This document shows positions 46,916 to 55,682 of a stretch of 64,000 bases of DNA, one piece after another. Position numbers and translations under genes: made by a program. The notes beneath the pieces are model-generated. The model ran no database searches and had not been told where the DNA came from. It saw nothing but the letters and a program-made list of their open reading frames with translations. The stretch is from an uncultured Paracoccaceae bacterium (lineage in GTDB: Bacteria; Pseudomonadota; Alphaproteobacteria; Rhodobacterales; Rhodobacteraceae): the NCBI GenBank assembly GCA_947500055.1, contig CANMQO010000002.1:124001-188000 (forward strand), given 5' to 3'. Numbering within the stretch: position 1 is the stretch's first letter; each line of letters begins with the position of its first letter.

Positions 46916-47611
46916 TCACGTTCGCGCTTTCTCAAAAGCTGACCAGGCGACCTCGAACGCATGAAAATCAAACCCATCAAGCCGGGCAGGTTCGAGGACC
47001 AGCTTCTCTGTTTCGAGCAACTTACGGATCGCGCTTTCCAAGTCAGGAATGACTGCAGCCGGAATGACCAGCGCACCATGCCGATCCGCATGCACCAAAT
47101 CTCCGTCGGCAATCTGTAAACCAAACACACTTACGGTTGTCGCAATCTCTTTGACGTGCACAAAACCATGGCTTGGACCGATGGAGCCCGCAACCACCGG
47201 GAAGCCCTCTGGCAGGTCGCCAAGATCGCGCATCACGCCGTTGGTAAGCGCTCCGGACAGGCCAAATCCTTTGTGAACAGTTGTATTGATCTCGCCCCAA
47301 TATGCGCCGATGCAGTTCGGAAAATCGATATCTTCCACCACTGCGATCGCTGGCCGCGATCCCCCGGCCATGTGACGGTAGTAGTCCATACGCCGCGCCT
47401 TGATAACTTCAGGCGGCTCATCAGGTGGATTGATGGCCGCGATCCGCGCAGTTCGTGCGTAGCCGACCATCGCAGGCGCATCGGGATGAGAGGCCAGCAT
47501 TGTGCCGCGCGTAAAGGCGTTGAACCCACGCTTCCCTTGCGCCACTTCGATGGCATTACATACTGTCGGTGTGTCAACCTGTCTAAGCAAAGCCAGCAGC
47601 GTGTCGTTCAT
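46916..47611 (-). CDS. RraA-family aldolase/hydroxymethyltransferase-like protein
   Basis: A 231-residue member of the RraA/HMG-aldolase fold. GALTNGVMRDLGDLPEGFPVVAGSIGPSHG (about 118-148) contains the G-x3-G-x-R-D motif that binds the divalent metal and pyruvate enolate. GDLVHADRHGALVIP near 172 is the second signature. True HMG/CHA aldolases release pyruvate by retro-aldol cleavage, and some act as oxaloacetate decarboxylases. As the last gene of the long minus-strand catabolic block, and adjoining the alpha/beta hydrolase with no spacer, it is a good candidate for a terminal carbon-carbon cleavage step. The RNase E regulator role of E. coli RraA is less likely here. Confidence 0.88.
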   Translation of the reverse strand: MNDTLLALLRQVDTPTVCNAIEVAQGKRGFNAFTRGTMLASHPDAPAMVGYARTARIAAINPPDEPPEVIKARRMDYYRHMAGGSRPAIAVVEDIDFPNCIGAYWGEINTTVHKGFGLSGALTNGVMRDLGDLPEGFPVVAGSIGPSHGFVHVKEIATTVSVFGLQIADGDLVHADRHGALVIPAAVIPDLESAIRKLLETEKLVLEPARLDGFDFHAFEVAWSAFEKART

Positions 47612-48304
47612 CTATTCCTCCAGCCAGCGGGTTAGCGCATCATTTGTCTTTTCAGGTTGTTCCAGCGTGGGCAAATGTCCCGCCCCTTCAATGATTTCAA
47701 GTTGTGCATCCGGGATCATCTGAGCCATCAATTCATGACGCGAAACCGGGCACAAGCTATCATCGCGCCCGCAAAGTATCAGGGTTGGCAGTTTCGCCTT
47801 GCTCAAGGTCGCTGATTGATCCGGCCGGTCCATCAAAGCGCGTGATTGCGCCAGGAAAACATGCGGTCCAAGATCAAGCGCCATGTCCATGCATAGCGAG
47901 AGAATTTCACCCCGTTTCGCCCCGTCACTCAAGTATTTGGGTTTCATTTCGTCGCGCATGACTGCGGCCAACTTTCCCTCCCTGACGGCCAGCATCTGTG
48001 GGAATCTTCGGAATTTGACTGCGTCAGTTTCGGCAAGAGGATTGGTGTCGAGGAGAGCAATCCGCGCTATGCGGCCGGGTGCTTGTCGCAAGACTTCCAT
48101 CGCTACGATCCCCCCCATGGACAGACCCGCGAGCGCAAAGCGAGGAGGTGCGTCCGCGAGAACGTCCGATGCCAGTTCCTCGACGCTGGACCGACCTGAG
48201 ATCGGCGCACAGACTACCGTTCGACGACCGGAAAACGCTGCGATTTGTGGTGAAAACAACCGCGCATCGCACATCATACCGGGAAGCAAAACCAACGGCG
48301 TCAT
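47612..48304 (-). CDS. Alpha/beta hydrolase
   Basis: A 230-residue alpha/beta-fold hydrolase. The nucleophile elbow is GLSMGG near residue 67, the oxyanion region is LLPGMMCDARLF near the start, the acid is in LCGRDDSLCP near 172 and the His in EGAGHLPTLEQPE near 206. It resembles enol-lactone or short-chain ester hydrolases. The frame opens at 48400, but the ATG at 48304 overlaps the MetE-like stop by four bases and starts the family's N-terminal strand (MTPLVLLPG). It abuts the RraA-like gene, so the pair may hydrolyse and then cleave the same intermediate. Confidence 0.88.
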   Translation of the reverse strand: MTPLVLLPGMMCDARLFSPQIAAFSGRRTVVCAPISGRSSVEELASDVLADAPPRFALAGLSMGGIVAMEVLRQAPGRIARIALLDTNPLAETDAVKFRRFPQMLAVREGKLAAVMRDEMKPKYLSDGAKRGEILSLCMDMALDLGPHVFLAQSRALMDRPDQSATLSKAKLPTLILCGRDDSLCPVSRHELMAQMIPDAQLEIIEGAGHLPTLEQPEKTNDALTRWLEE

Positions 48305-49425
48305 TTGACCAACGCAGCCCCCTCGGCGAGGGCGGATAACTTCGCATAAGCGATGTCCGGATCCACCGCGCCAAAGCCCGCAAATGTGCCAAAGCCGCAA
48401 TCGGACCCGGCAATAACGCGTTCGGCCCCGGCTATGTCGACAAAGCGCCCGATACGCTGGGCCACCAGTTCGGGATGTTCGACGAAATTGGTAGTGGTGT
48501 CGACAACGCCCGGCACCAGCACCTTGTCATCGGGGATGTCGGCCTTGCGATCGCGGAAGGTTGTCCATTCATGGCCGTGTCGTGGGTTGGATGTCTCAAA
48601 CAGCACGTAACGCGACTTTGTCGCCATCAGCGTGTCAAACATCATGGCCATGGGAATGTCGCAGCAATGCGGCCCCTCGTAGTTGCCCCAGCAGATATGG
48701 ACCCGCACCTTGTCGGCGGGTACGTCAGCCAGCGCGTGGTTCAGCGCCTCGACATGCAAGTTCGCGACCTTGATGAATTCGTCGTCACTGAGGTCGGTAA
48801 AAAGCATATGTCGTGACAGGGCGAGGTCAGGGCAGTCCAGTTGAAGGTCCAGCCCCGCGGCGACGATCGTTTCATATTCCGCCTTCATCGCGTCTGCCAA
48901 TGCGACCAGGTAAGCCTCACGCGATTTGTAATAATCGTTCTGCAGAAACAACGATATCACACCCGGGCTGGCGGCATTCATAAACCCACGTTCAGCGCCA
49001 TGTTCGGCCATCGCCGCCTTGAGGTTGGCGATGTCTTTCTCCAGCTCGCCCTGCCCCTTGGAGCGTACTTCACCGACGCACATGGGACGGGCATATTGGG
49101 GCGTGCCCCCGTCATCCGCCAGACGTTTCAGGAAGCCCGGAAACATCTTTAGATCCGCAGGCGCGTTGCGCGGGCTGTCGCCTGCAAAACCCGTGTAGCG
49201 ATCTTTGACATAAGTCGCGTAGGAGATTTTGGACGTCTCGCCGTCCGAAACGATGTTGACACCTGCATCGACCTGCTTGCGCACGGTATCCGACACAGCC
49301 GCTGTCATACAGGCGTCGAACGCCGTGGGGTCGTAAGGTTTCTCATTTTCACGGGCGAAGATGAAATCAACCACGTCCTGACTACGCGGCAAGGAACCCA
49401 CATGGGTTGTTTTGATAAGTGTCAT
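48301..49425 (-). CDS. MetE-like (cobalamin-independent methionine synthase II family) protein
   Basis: A 374-residue TIM-barrel protein related to the catalytic half of MetE and to epoxyalkane:coenzyme M transferase. The start TTHVGSLPRS is the family signature. VNIVSDGETSKISYATYVKDRYTGF follows near residue 57, and VHICWGNYEGPHCCDIPMAM near 243 provides His and Cys residues at the place of the zinc site. DCGFGTFAGFGAVDPDIAYAKL closes the barrel. At this length it lacks the MetE N-terminal domain, so methionine synthesis is unlikely. Such proteins probably move alkyl or thiol groups or cleave C-S or C-C bonds. Its place in the catabolic block argues for a substrate-processing role. Confidence 0.85.
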   Translation of the reverse strand: MTLIKTTHVGSLPRSQDVVDFIFARENEKPYDPTAFDACMTAAVSDTVRKQVDAGVNIVSDGETSKISYATYVKDRYTGFAGDSPRNAPADLKMFPGFLKRLADDGGTPQYARPMCVGEVRSKGQGELEKDIANLKAAMAEHGAERGFMNAASPGVISLFLQNDYYKSREAYLVALADAMKAEYETIVAAGLDLQLDCPDLALSRHMLFTDLSDDEFIKVANLHVEALNHALADVPADKVRVHICWGNYEGPHCCDIPMAMMFDTLMATKSRYVLFETSNPRHGHEWTTFRDRKADIPDDKVLVPGVVDTTTNFVEHPELVAQRIGRFVDIAGAERVIAGSDCGFGTFAGFGAVDPDIAYAKLSALAEGAALVK

Positions 49426-49452
49426 ATGAGGCTCCTTGCCAGTGGGATTGGG

Positions 49453-50415
49453 TTATTTTCCGGTCCAGGTCAGGCCGGCAGGGTCGTCGGTTGTCGTCAC
49501 CCGATAAAGGCTGGCCTCACCGGTCATGGATGGTGCAATGGCATGCGCCTCGCCAGGGTTGATCAGACAGGTGTCACCGGGGTTCAACACGGTTTCGCCA
49601 CCGGCCCAGCGCAGCTTCCAATGCCCCCGCATGGGCATCAGGACGGTTGGCTTATCATGCACATGCATTTCATCGGGAATTGACCCCCGGGTCAGAAAAT
49701 CAACTTCGAAACCCGGTTTGTCGCGTAACAACGCGTCTTCTCCGATCACTTTGGCTGGCTGTTTCGCGGCCAGCGCCATCAGGTCCCAGTACCGCGCGAC
49801 ATAGTCTCGGACAACATCTTGGACGGGCACTTCTGGATAGGCTTTCAGTTCTTCCTCGGTCAAAACTGGCATGGGCTTTACCCCATCCGGCAGGCTCTCG
49901 CCCTTCTTGCTGTCGTAAAGGGCACCATTTTCACCCAGCACAAGGCCGTGATCTTTGGCATCCTCGATCACCTGTGGTGCCCAAGTGACGCCGCCGCCCG
50001 CGTCGTCGCCGCCGAGAACGGCCATGATCATACCGTAGTCAGTGCCGATGTTTTCGAATCCGCGGAAGATACCGGTGGGGATGTTAAAGATGTCGCCTTC
50101 TTCCGCAACGAATTCTCCGGCTGTGCCGTAGCGCCCCCAGAAGAATCGCCAACGCCCTTTCAGCACAAAAAACACCTCGGCCGTGGTGTGCGAGTGCAAC
50201 GAGTTGCGGCATTTTGGCGGTTGGCCCGCAGCCCCGATATTAAAGCCGACCTGCTCGGTGATATGCACGTGTTGGTCCGGGCTTTCGCTAACGCCCCCAC
50301 CGATGATGGTGAAATTTTCCTTTTGATCAGACCCCGGCGTGTGGGCGTCGATAAAGGCGGTTTTACAGGGCTTCAGATCGCCGTAGCGAACGATGCGGTC
50401 TTGGATATTGCTCAT
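49453..50415 (-). CDS. Bicupin domain protein
   Basis: A 320-residue protein with two cupin barrels. The first contains HSHTTAEVFFVLKGRWRFFWG (about 78-98), which supplies the H-x-H and Glu metal ligands, and GDIFNIPTGIFRGFEN with the next His position replaced by Arg/Phe. The second contains MHVHDKPTVLMPMRGHWKLRW near 260 and GDTCLINPGEAHAIAP near 288. Bicupins include gentisate-type dioxygenases, oxalate decarboxylases and sugar isomerases. No family could be fixed. AAGGAG before the ATG at 50415 defines the start. About 150 bases without a gene precede it, the largest gap in the block, so a second promoter may lie there. Confidence 0.83.
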   Translation of the reverse strand: MSNIQDRIVRYGDLKPCKTAFIDAHTPGSDQKENFTIIGGGVSESPDQHVHITEQVGFNIGAAGQPPKCRNSLHSHTTAEVFFVLKGRWRFFWGRYGTAGEFVAEEGDIFNIPTGIFRGFENIGTDYGMIMAVLGGDDAGGGVTWAPQVIEDAKDHGLVLGENGALYDSKKGESLPDGVKPMPVLTEEELKAYPEVPVQDVVRDYVARYWDLMALAAKQPAKVIGEDALLRDKPGFEVDFLTRGSIPDEMHVHDKPTVLMPMRGHWKLRWAGGETVLNPGDTCLINPGEAHAIAPSMTGEASLYRVTTTDDPAGLTWTGK

Positions 50416-50564
50416 TGGTTTTCTCCTTTGATTTGGGTCTGAATGGTTCAAACCCAAACGGCAGGCGGGCGATTGTTCAGCCGACGTGCCCGCAAACTGG
50501 CGCGGTGGGTATGAAACCTCCGCGCGGTCTGACTTGCGTCAAGATATGAGCTCTGCATTTGCAT

Positions 50565-51539
50565 TCAGCAGGCACCTGTTTGCATCAGGATCTGTTTCCA
50601 GATCGAGACGTGATCAAAAAGCGTCCATTCGCGGCGCAGCCCATAGGGACCAAACTCGGCATGGGTGAAACCCATCACATAGACATCGGCCCCGGTGGGT
50701 TGGCCAAACATGCCCCACCCGTCATGCGTGCCATGCAGGCTCCAACGGATAGCGGCGCGCGGCGAAAGCATTGGATCTTCGCGTCCGATCTGATGTTCGA
50801 TCCTGAACGTCGCATTGGGGAACGAAGCCCGTAACCCCATCCACAGTTTTTCGGTTTCGGCCCACGAATGCGCCGTGGTCGAGGCCGGGTGTTCGGTCTG
50901 TACTGCCCGATCATATTCGGCACGAATGACGGCAAAATCCTTGTCCATCATCCGGGTCAGAATGTCCGACATCCGCGCGCCCCATTCATTGTCATTGCCC
51001 CGGCCCTTGTAAGGGCCATCAACATCAACCGCCGGGCTAAACGGCTTAATGCAATTCTCTGGCCCGCCCTCCCGCGCAATCAGGTTGCGCGCGAATTTCC
51101 TGGGCTTCATCCCCAGTTGAAGAACGATCCCGGCCGTGTCGCGGATCAGCCATTCATCGTTGATCTGGTCACTGATCGCTGCGCAATCGGCGATGGCCCT
51201 GATCACGAAGCGCTTGCCGGTCGCAGGTCCGAAGTAGCCGCCCCCGGTGTGTGTGCCCATGGTCAACAAACGGTGCGAGGATAAGAAACCGTCATCCTCG
51301 TTGCCTGACCAGATCACATCTTCACCGGTTAACTCACGATCCGGAAACTCCGCGAGCGTTGCCAAAGTGCCGTTCATGGTCCTTTGATTTCCAATCGACA
51401 CACCCTCAGGAAAGCGCATAGGGATGTCTTCTGCATAGTAATGGTTGAGTGTGGCGATACCGCGCTCCTCCCAAATCTCGCTGGTAATGCCGAGGATGTA
51501 ATCTGGAAAATCAGTCCAGCGATTAGAGAAACCCTTCAT
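50565..51539 (-). CDS. NTF2/SnoaL-fold protein, two domains (paralogue A)
   Basis: A 324-residue protein made of two SnoaL-like (ester cyclase/NTF2-fold) domains, about residues 5-140 and 185-320. Typical pieces are NHYYAEDIPMRFPEGVSIGN in the first and the closing FGPYGLRREWTLFDHVSIWKQILMQTG in the second. SnoaL-fold enzymes catalyse cyclisation, hydrolysis or isomerisation, but many members are uncharacterised. Three other genes of the same fold lie in this cluster. The ATG at 51539 overlaps the LacI stop by four bases (ATGA) and has AAAGGA upstream, so it is preferred over 51548. Confidence 0.78.
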   Translation of the reverse strand: MKGFSNRWTDFPDYILGITSEIWEERGIATLNHYYAEDIPMRFPEGVSIGNQRTMNGTLATLAEFPDRELTGEDVIWSGNEDDGFLSSHRLLTMGTHTGGGYFGPATGKRFVIRAIADCAAISDQINDEWLIRDTAGIVLQLGMKPRKFARNLIAREGGPENCIKPFSPAVDVDGPYKGRGNDNEWGARMSDILTRMMDKDFAVIRAEYDRAVQTEHPASTTAHSWAETEKLWMGLRASFPNATFRIEHQIGREDPMLSPRAAIRWSLHGTHDGWGMFGQPTGADVYVMGFTHAEFGPYGLRREWTLFDHVSIWKQILMQTGAC

Positions 51540-52555
51540 ATCGTCCATCCTTTTGGTATTCGGGCGGATCCACGCAAGATGAGCGGTCCGTCAATAGCAA
51601 TGCGGCGTATTTCGCTAGTGTCATTTTCGATCTGGTCGAGCAGAATTTCGACCGTGTTCGCGACCATACGGTTGGCAGGCTGCCGCACCGTGGTCAGATC
51701 GTAGGCAAGCCAGCCAGCGGCAGGCACATCGTCAAACCCCACAACAGAAACGTCGCAAGGTATCTGTAACCCCAATTCAAAACGCAACGTATCCATCACA
51801 GCGAGCGCCATATGGTCATTCGCCACAAAGACGGCATCCGGTGGATCAGAGGCAAACATGGTGCGCGTGGCGGCCGCGGCCTTTTCCATTGTAAACTCAC
51901 CGGCGGCCCGTGAGTGCAGCGCAACCCCTGCCTCTGCGAGAGCAGAGATAAATCCCGCTTCTCGGTCGCGCTGGGTTGAGGCCCCTTCCCAACCCGCGAT
52001 ATGACCGATCTTGCGATGGCCCCCAGCCAGCAGGAACTCAGCGATTTTACGCCCGCCCGCATAGTTGTCGGATGTCACCGCAGACATGTGCCCATCATCC
52101 TGGCTTCGGTTGAAAAGGACCATCGGCACGCCAGCGGCGCGGCAACGCTCGGACAGGTCCGATGACATCGCAACGGACGCTGCAATAATTCCATCAACTT
52201 GGTAATCGAGGATTTCCTCAACCACTGCGTCGATGTTTCCGGCGGTCTGTTCGGCCAGGAAGATCAGGACATGATAGCCGCGTTTTTGCAGTTCGTTCGA
52301 CAGTTTCTCGAGCGCCTCAGGGTAGAACTGGTTCTCAAGATACGCCACGACCAGACCGATGATCCGGCTTTTGCCCGATACCATGGCGCGCGCCAGAACA
52401 TTGGGGCGATAGCCCAGTTCCTCGGCAGCCTTGCGGACTTTTTCGACTGTTTTCTTTGACGCCGATGCGCCGGGCGTAAAGGTGCGCGACACCGCAGATT
52501 GGCTGACGCCTGCGCGCTCTGCGACTTCTGCTGATGTGACGCGGTTTTTGGTCAT
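51536..52555 (-). CDS. LacI-family transcriptional regulator
   Basis: A 339-residue LacI/GalR repressor. The helix-turn-helix TSAEVAERAGVSQSAVSRTF (about 7-26) is followed by the hinge LGYRPNVLARAM, then a periplasmic-binding-type sensor domain (about 65-335). FVANDHMALAVMDTLR and SVVGFDDVPAAGWLAYDLTTVRQP are typical of sugar-responsive members. It sits in the middle of the catabolic block, overlapping the SDR upstream and the NTF2-fold gene downstream by four bases each, so it would control its own expression. The LacI-type dyads at 62450-62467 and 62505-62522 are its probable operators. Confidence 0.94.
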   Translation of the reverse strand: MTKNRVTSAEVAERAGVSQSAVSRTFTPGASASKKTVEKVRKAAEELGYRPNVLARAMVSGKSRIIGLVVAYLENQFYPEALEKLSNELQKRGYHVLIFLAEQTAGNIDAVVEEILDYQVDGIIAASVAMSSDLSERCRAAGVPMVLFNRSQDDGHMSAVTSDNYAGGRKIAEFLLAGGHRKIGHIAGWEGASTQRDREAGFISALAEAGVALHSRAAGEFTMEKAAAATRTMFASDPPDAVFVANDHMALAVMDTLRFELGLQIPCDVSVVGFDDVPAAGWLAYDLTTVRQPANRMVANTVEILLDQIENDTSEIRRIAIDGPLILRGSARIPKGWTI

Positions 52556-53319
52556 TCTGCCGTCCAGCCCCCGTCAATCATTAACGCCGAACCGGTGACA
52601 AGCGAAGACGCGTCCGAGGCCAGATAGATCACCGCGCCCATGATATCCTCTACCTCACCCACGCGAGCCAGCTTGATCTTGTCTTCGATCCATGCGCGCT
52701 TGTCAGCTTGTGCAAAGGTTGGCCGGGTTAGGTCGGTCAGGATAAAGGTCGGGCAGATCGTGTTCACGCGAATCCCGGCCTTGCCCCATTCGATCGCCAT
52801 GGATTTGGTAAACCCTTCGACCGCATGTTTGGTGGCACAATATACCGCCCGGTCGATCCCGCCCACATAAGCCATCTGCGAGGAGATGTTGATCAGGCTG
52901 CCGGGTTTACCGGCTGCCAAAAGCCCCTTTGCCACCGCCTGCGTCAGGAAATACGCCCCTTTGACATTCAGGTCCGCGACCGCATCGAAATCATCTTCCT
53001 TTGTATCGGTTGCCGGGCTGTGGCGTGCCAGCCCGGCGGAATTCACCAGGACATCAAACGGACCGTTTTGGGCAATAGTGACCCGGGTTGCCGCCACATC
53101 TGCAACGTCCAGCGGCAAGGCATGGGCAGACATGCCAGCGGCTTTCATCTCGGCAACCGTGGCGTCCAGCACATCGATGCGTCGGGCGGCCAGAGTCACA
53201 TCCGCCCCGGCATCGCCCAGCGCTGCAGCGCAGGCCCGTCCGATACCGGAACTGGCACCCGCGACTAAGGCGCGTTTGCCATCCAGACGGAATGAAGGTG
53301 TTTGAGGAAGGACCATCAT
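52552..53319 (-). CDS. Short-chain dehydrogenase/reductase (SDR) of the catabolic cluster
   Basis: A 255-residue classical SDR. VAGASSGIGRACAAALGDAG (about 17-36) binds the nucleotide, LVNSAGLARHS replaces NNAG, and the catalytic Ser and Tyr are in INISSQMAYVGGIDRAVYCATKHAVEGF (about 144-171). The last residues GSALMIDGGWTAE are the usual closing motif. It should oxidise or reduce a secondary alcohol with NAD(P). The start is one of the tandem ATGs at 53319/53316, and its ends overlap both neighbours by four bases. Acting beside the HisD-like and GMC dehydrogenases it would give the cluster three alcohol-oxidising enzymes. Confidence 0.92.
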   Translation of the reverse strand: MMVLPQTPSFRLDGKRALVAGASSGIGRACAAALGDAGADVTLAARRIDVLDATVAEMKAAGMSAHALPLDVADVAATRVTIAQNGPFDVLVNSAGLARHSPATDTKEDDFDAVADLNVKGAYFLTQAVAKGLLAAGKPGSLINISSQMAYVGGIDRAVYCATKHAVEGFTKSMAIEWGKAGIRVNTICPTFILTDLTRPTFAQADKRAWIEDKIKLARVGEVEDIMGAVIYLASDASSLVTGSALMIDGGWTAE

Positions 53320-54359
53320 GCGGCTCCTACAGGATACGGAATGCGGCCCTGCACACGCGCCTTGTTGAACTCTCGCAACCGGGCAAACACATCTACGCCC
53401 AGTTGGGCATAGACATCCAGCAGATCGACCAGCACCCAGTTTTCTCGGATCAAACCGTTCTCGACCCGCCAGAAATCAAGGCTTTTCATGCTTATCTTTT
53501 GCCCCGCCGGTGCGATGCCAAGCCAGCCATCACCTGTCACGGTCATCTGCATGTTGGGCCATCCGGTTACGGCGACATATGCCCCATCAGAAAAGAAATG
53601 CGACTTCAGCGTACCTGAGGTGCCGCCGCTACGATCAGGCAGCGCGTTCAGAAACGGGATCTGATGCCAGTGGCGGAACCCCGCGATCCCCCGCGTCGTT
53701 CCGATACCTGCCGGGCCGTACCAGTTCACCCGTGGATGCCAGAAACGTTCGGCCTGCATGATTTCCGGTCCGCCCTCAGACGGGTGGCGCGACAGATGGG
53801 TAAGCATGTCAATCACAAGATCATGGCTGGCCCTGCTGTTCTGCGGGTCATGATCTGACAAGCCATCCTGCGTCATTGGCGCAGGCACACAGAGTTCCCG
53901 CCCCAGACTTGGCACCATCGGCCATGCCCCAGCTTGCATCATCAACTCGGGCAAATCCCAGATCGCCTGCATCTCGGCGATTTTGTCCCCCTCAATGCGG
54001 TAAAACTCGTGGAACCGTATATGCGCCAGATGCCCGCTGGGCGGGATGTCATGGAGGGGCGCGGCAAACGTCCCCATGTAATGTCCCAGGCACCCAACCC
54101 ATTGCCCGCCATCGCTGTCGTTGCCGGCGACGACAATCAGGTCGCGCCGCTCAAGGTCTGGCATTGCCAGAAAGAGCGGCGCATAGGCGCGGGCATAAAG
54201 ATCTGCTCCGGACATATCGCCCAACGGATGCGGGAGCCGAACAACGGCCCGATCCGACATGATATCGCCCAGCGCCGCCCGCACTCCTTCTTGGGAAAAC
54301 TCCGCCATGGCCGCGCGCAAGGGCGCAATCAGGGATTTGAGACGCGCTGGCGCTGGCAT
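53316..54359 (-). CDS. NTF2/SnoaL-fold protein, two domains (paralogue B)
   Basis: A 347-residue protein with two SnoaL-like domains (about 20-150 and 185-330). The second holds NWYGPAGIGTTRGIAGFRHWH and ends with ENWVLVDLLDVYAQLGVDVF. Both blocks are clearly matched in paralogue D at 62551 (WWGPEGIGATYTIERY and ENWIFIDLLHFWKSQGVDLL), so these two are close relatives of equal length. Conserved His, Asp and Trp residues in these blocks may line the active cavity. It starts on the A of the HisD-like stop (TAATG) and overlaps the SDR at its end. The reaction is unknown; cyclase, hydratase or isomerase chemistry is the family's usual range. Confidence 0.8.
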   Translation of the reverse strand: MPAPARLKSLIAPLRAAMAEFSQEGVRAALGDIMSDRAVVRLPHPLGDMSGADLYARAYAPLFLAMPDLERRDLIVVAGNDSDGGQWVGCLGHYMGTFAAPLHDIPPSGHLAHIRFHEFYRIEGDKIAEMQAIWDLPELMMQAGAWPMVPSLGRELCVPAPMTQDGLSDHDPQNSRASHDLVIDMLTHLSRHPSEGGPEIMQAERFWHPRVNWYGPAGIGTTRGIAGFRHWHQIPFLNALPDRSGGTSGTLKSHFFSDGAYVAVTGWPNMQMTVTGDGWLGIAPAGQKISMKSLDFWRVENGLIRENWVLVDLLDVYAQLGVDVFARLREFNKARVQGRIPYPVGAA

Positions 54360-55669
54360 TACTCAGCCGCCTCACCATAGGGCACGTTTTGTCCGCCATA
54401 ACGACGCACACGCAGATTGCATTGCTCCGCATGGCCGACAAAGCCTTCAAGCAGGCAGAGCCGTGAACCGTAGGCGCCAATTTTGGCAGCAGCCTCGTCA
54501 GTTGTGACTTTCTGATAACTATGTGTTTTCAGATACTTGCCAACCCAAAGGCCACCGGTGTAGCGCCCGGCCTTCTTGGTCGGTAGCGTGTGGTTGGTGC
54601 CGATCACCTTGTCCCCGTTCGACACATTTGTCCGCGGCCCCAGGAACAGCGCACCATAGCAGGTCATGTTTTCAAGAAACCAGTCGTCCCGGTCGGTCAT
54701 CACCTGCACATGTTCAGATGCGATGTCATCGGCAACCTCCAGCATCTCGTCATAAGTGTCGCACAAGATAACCTCACCATAGTCTTCCCAGCTGACGCCC
54801 GCCGTTCCAGCCGTTGGCAGGATTTTAAGGATGCGGTCGATTTCGCTCAGGGTCTCTTCGGCCAGTTTGCGCGAGTTGGTGACCAGAACGGCGGGAGAAT
54901 TGTAGCCATGCTCGGCCTGCCCCAACAGATCGGTCGCGCACATCTCGGCATCGACAGTATCGTCGGCAATCACCATAGTTTCGGTCGGCCCCGCAAAGAG
55001 GTCGATACCGACACGCCCAAAGAGCTGCCGCTTGGCTTCGGCGACAAAAGCGTTACCGGGGCCGACCAGAAGATGGACCGGATCGATGGTTTCGGTGCCC
55101 AACGCCATGGCGCCAACTGCCTGAATACCACCAAGGACGTAAATTTCGTGCGCACCGCCCAGATGCATGGCCGCGATCACTGCCGGGTTCGGTTCACCAT
55201 TAAAAGGCGGGGTGCAGGCGATGATACGCGGCACACCAGCAACCTTTGCAGTGGCGACTGACATATGGGCCGAAGCGACCATTGGGAACTTGCCGCCGGG
55301 CACGTAGCAGCCGACCGATTGCACCGGAATATTCTTGTGGCCAAGAATGACGCCGGGCATGGTTTCGACCTCTATGTCCAGCATGCTGTCGCGTTGGGCC
55401 TGGGCAAAGTTGACGACCTGCGCCTGCGCGAATTTGATGTCCTCAAGGTCGCGTGGACTGACCTTTGCGATCAATACATCGATTTCATCCTGCGTCAGGC
55501 GATAGCTGTCACGGTCGTAGCCGTCGAACTTGTTGGCCAATTCGCGCACTGCCGTATCACCACGGGTTTCGATATCCTTGAGCGTTGCCGCCACAACCGC
55601 GGCCGTCTTGGCATCATCTTCGGCACGGTCTGCTTCGGGTTTGCCACGTTTGAGGTATTCTATTGTCAT
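54359..55669 (-). CDS. Histidinol-dehydrogenase-like NAD-dependent alcohol dehydrogenase
   Basis: A 436-residue protein of the HisD fold. Zinc ligands and catalytic residues can be matched: QAEHGYNS near 252-259 (Gln, His), SEHVQVM near 318 (catalytic Glu-His), the Asp in [13 protein letters not shown] near 352 and the His in [11 protein letters not shown] near 413. [29 protein letters not shown] lies near 210-240. Its N-terminus ([19 protein letters not shown]) is unlike histidine-pathway HisD and recalls the catabolic branch that includes sulfopropanediol 3-dehydrogenase (HpsN). No other his gene is nearby. I infer oxidation of a primary alcohol to an acid in this cluster; the substrate is open. 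The ATG at 55669 has GAGGAA upstream. Confidence 0.85.
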   Translation of the reverse strand: MTIEYLKRGKPEADRAEDDAKTAAVVAATLKDIETRGDTAVRELANKFDGYDRDSYRLTQDEIDVLIAKVSPRDLEDIKFAQAQVVNFAQAQRDSMLDIEVETMPGVILGHKNIPVQSVGCYVPGGKFPMVASAHMSVATAKVAGVPRIIACTPPFNGEPNPAVIAAMHLGGAHEIYVLGGIQAVGAMALGTETIDPVHLLVGPGNAFVAEAKRQLFGRVGIDLFAGPTETMVIADDTVDAEMCATDLLGQAEHGYNSPAVLVTNSRKLAEETLSEIDRILKILPTAGTAGVSWEDYGEVILCDTYDEMLEVADDIASEHVQVMTDRDDWFLENMTCYGALFLGPRTNVSNGDKVIGTNHTLPTKKAGRYTGGLWVGKYLKTHSYQKVTTDEAAAKIGAYGSRLCLLEGFVGHAEQCNLRVRRYGGQNVPYGEAAE

Positions 55670-55682
55670 TGCTTTTCCTCGC

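Noticed and set aside
46916..47611. RraA as RNase E inhibitor
   Set aside because: The metal/enolate-binding residues of aldolase-type members are present and the context is catabolic, so the regulator role is not supported.
54359..55669. Assignment as biosynthetic HisD or as the sulfopropanediol enzyme HpsN with a DHPS pathway
   Set aside because: No other his genes are adjacent, and the surrounding genes (CUT1 importer, SnoaL proteins, GMC) do not match the described DHPS gene set, so only the fold is claimed.
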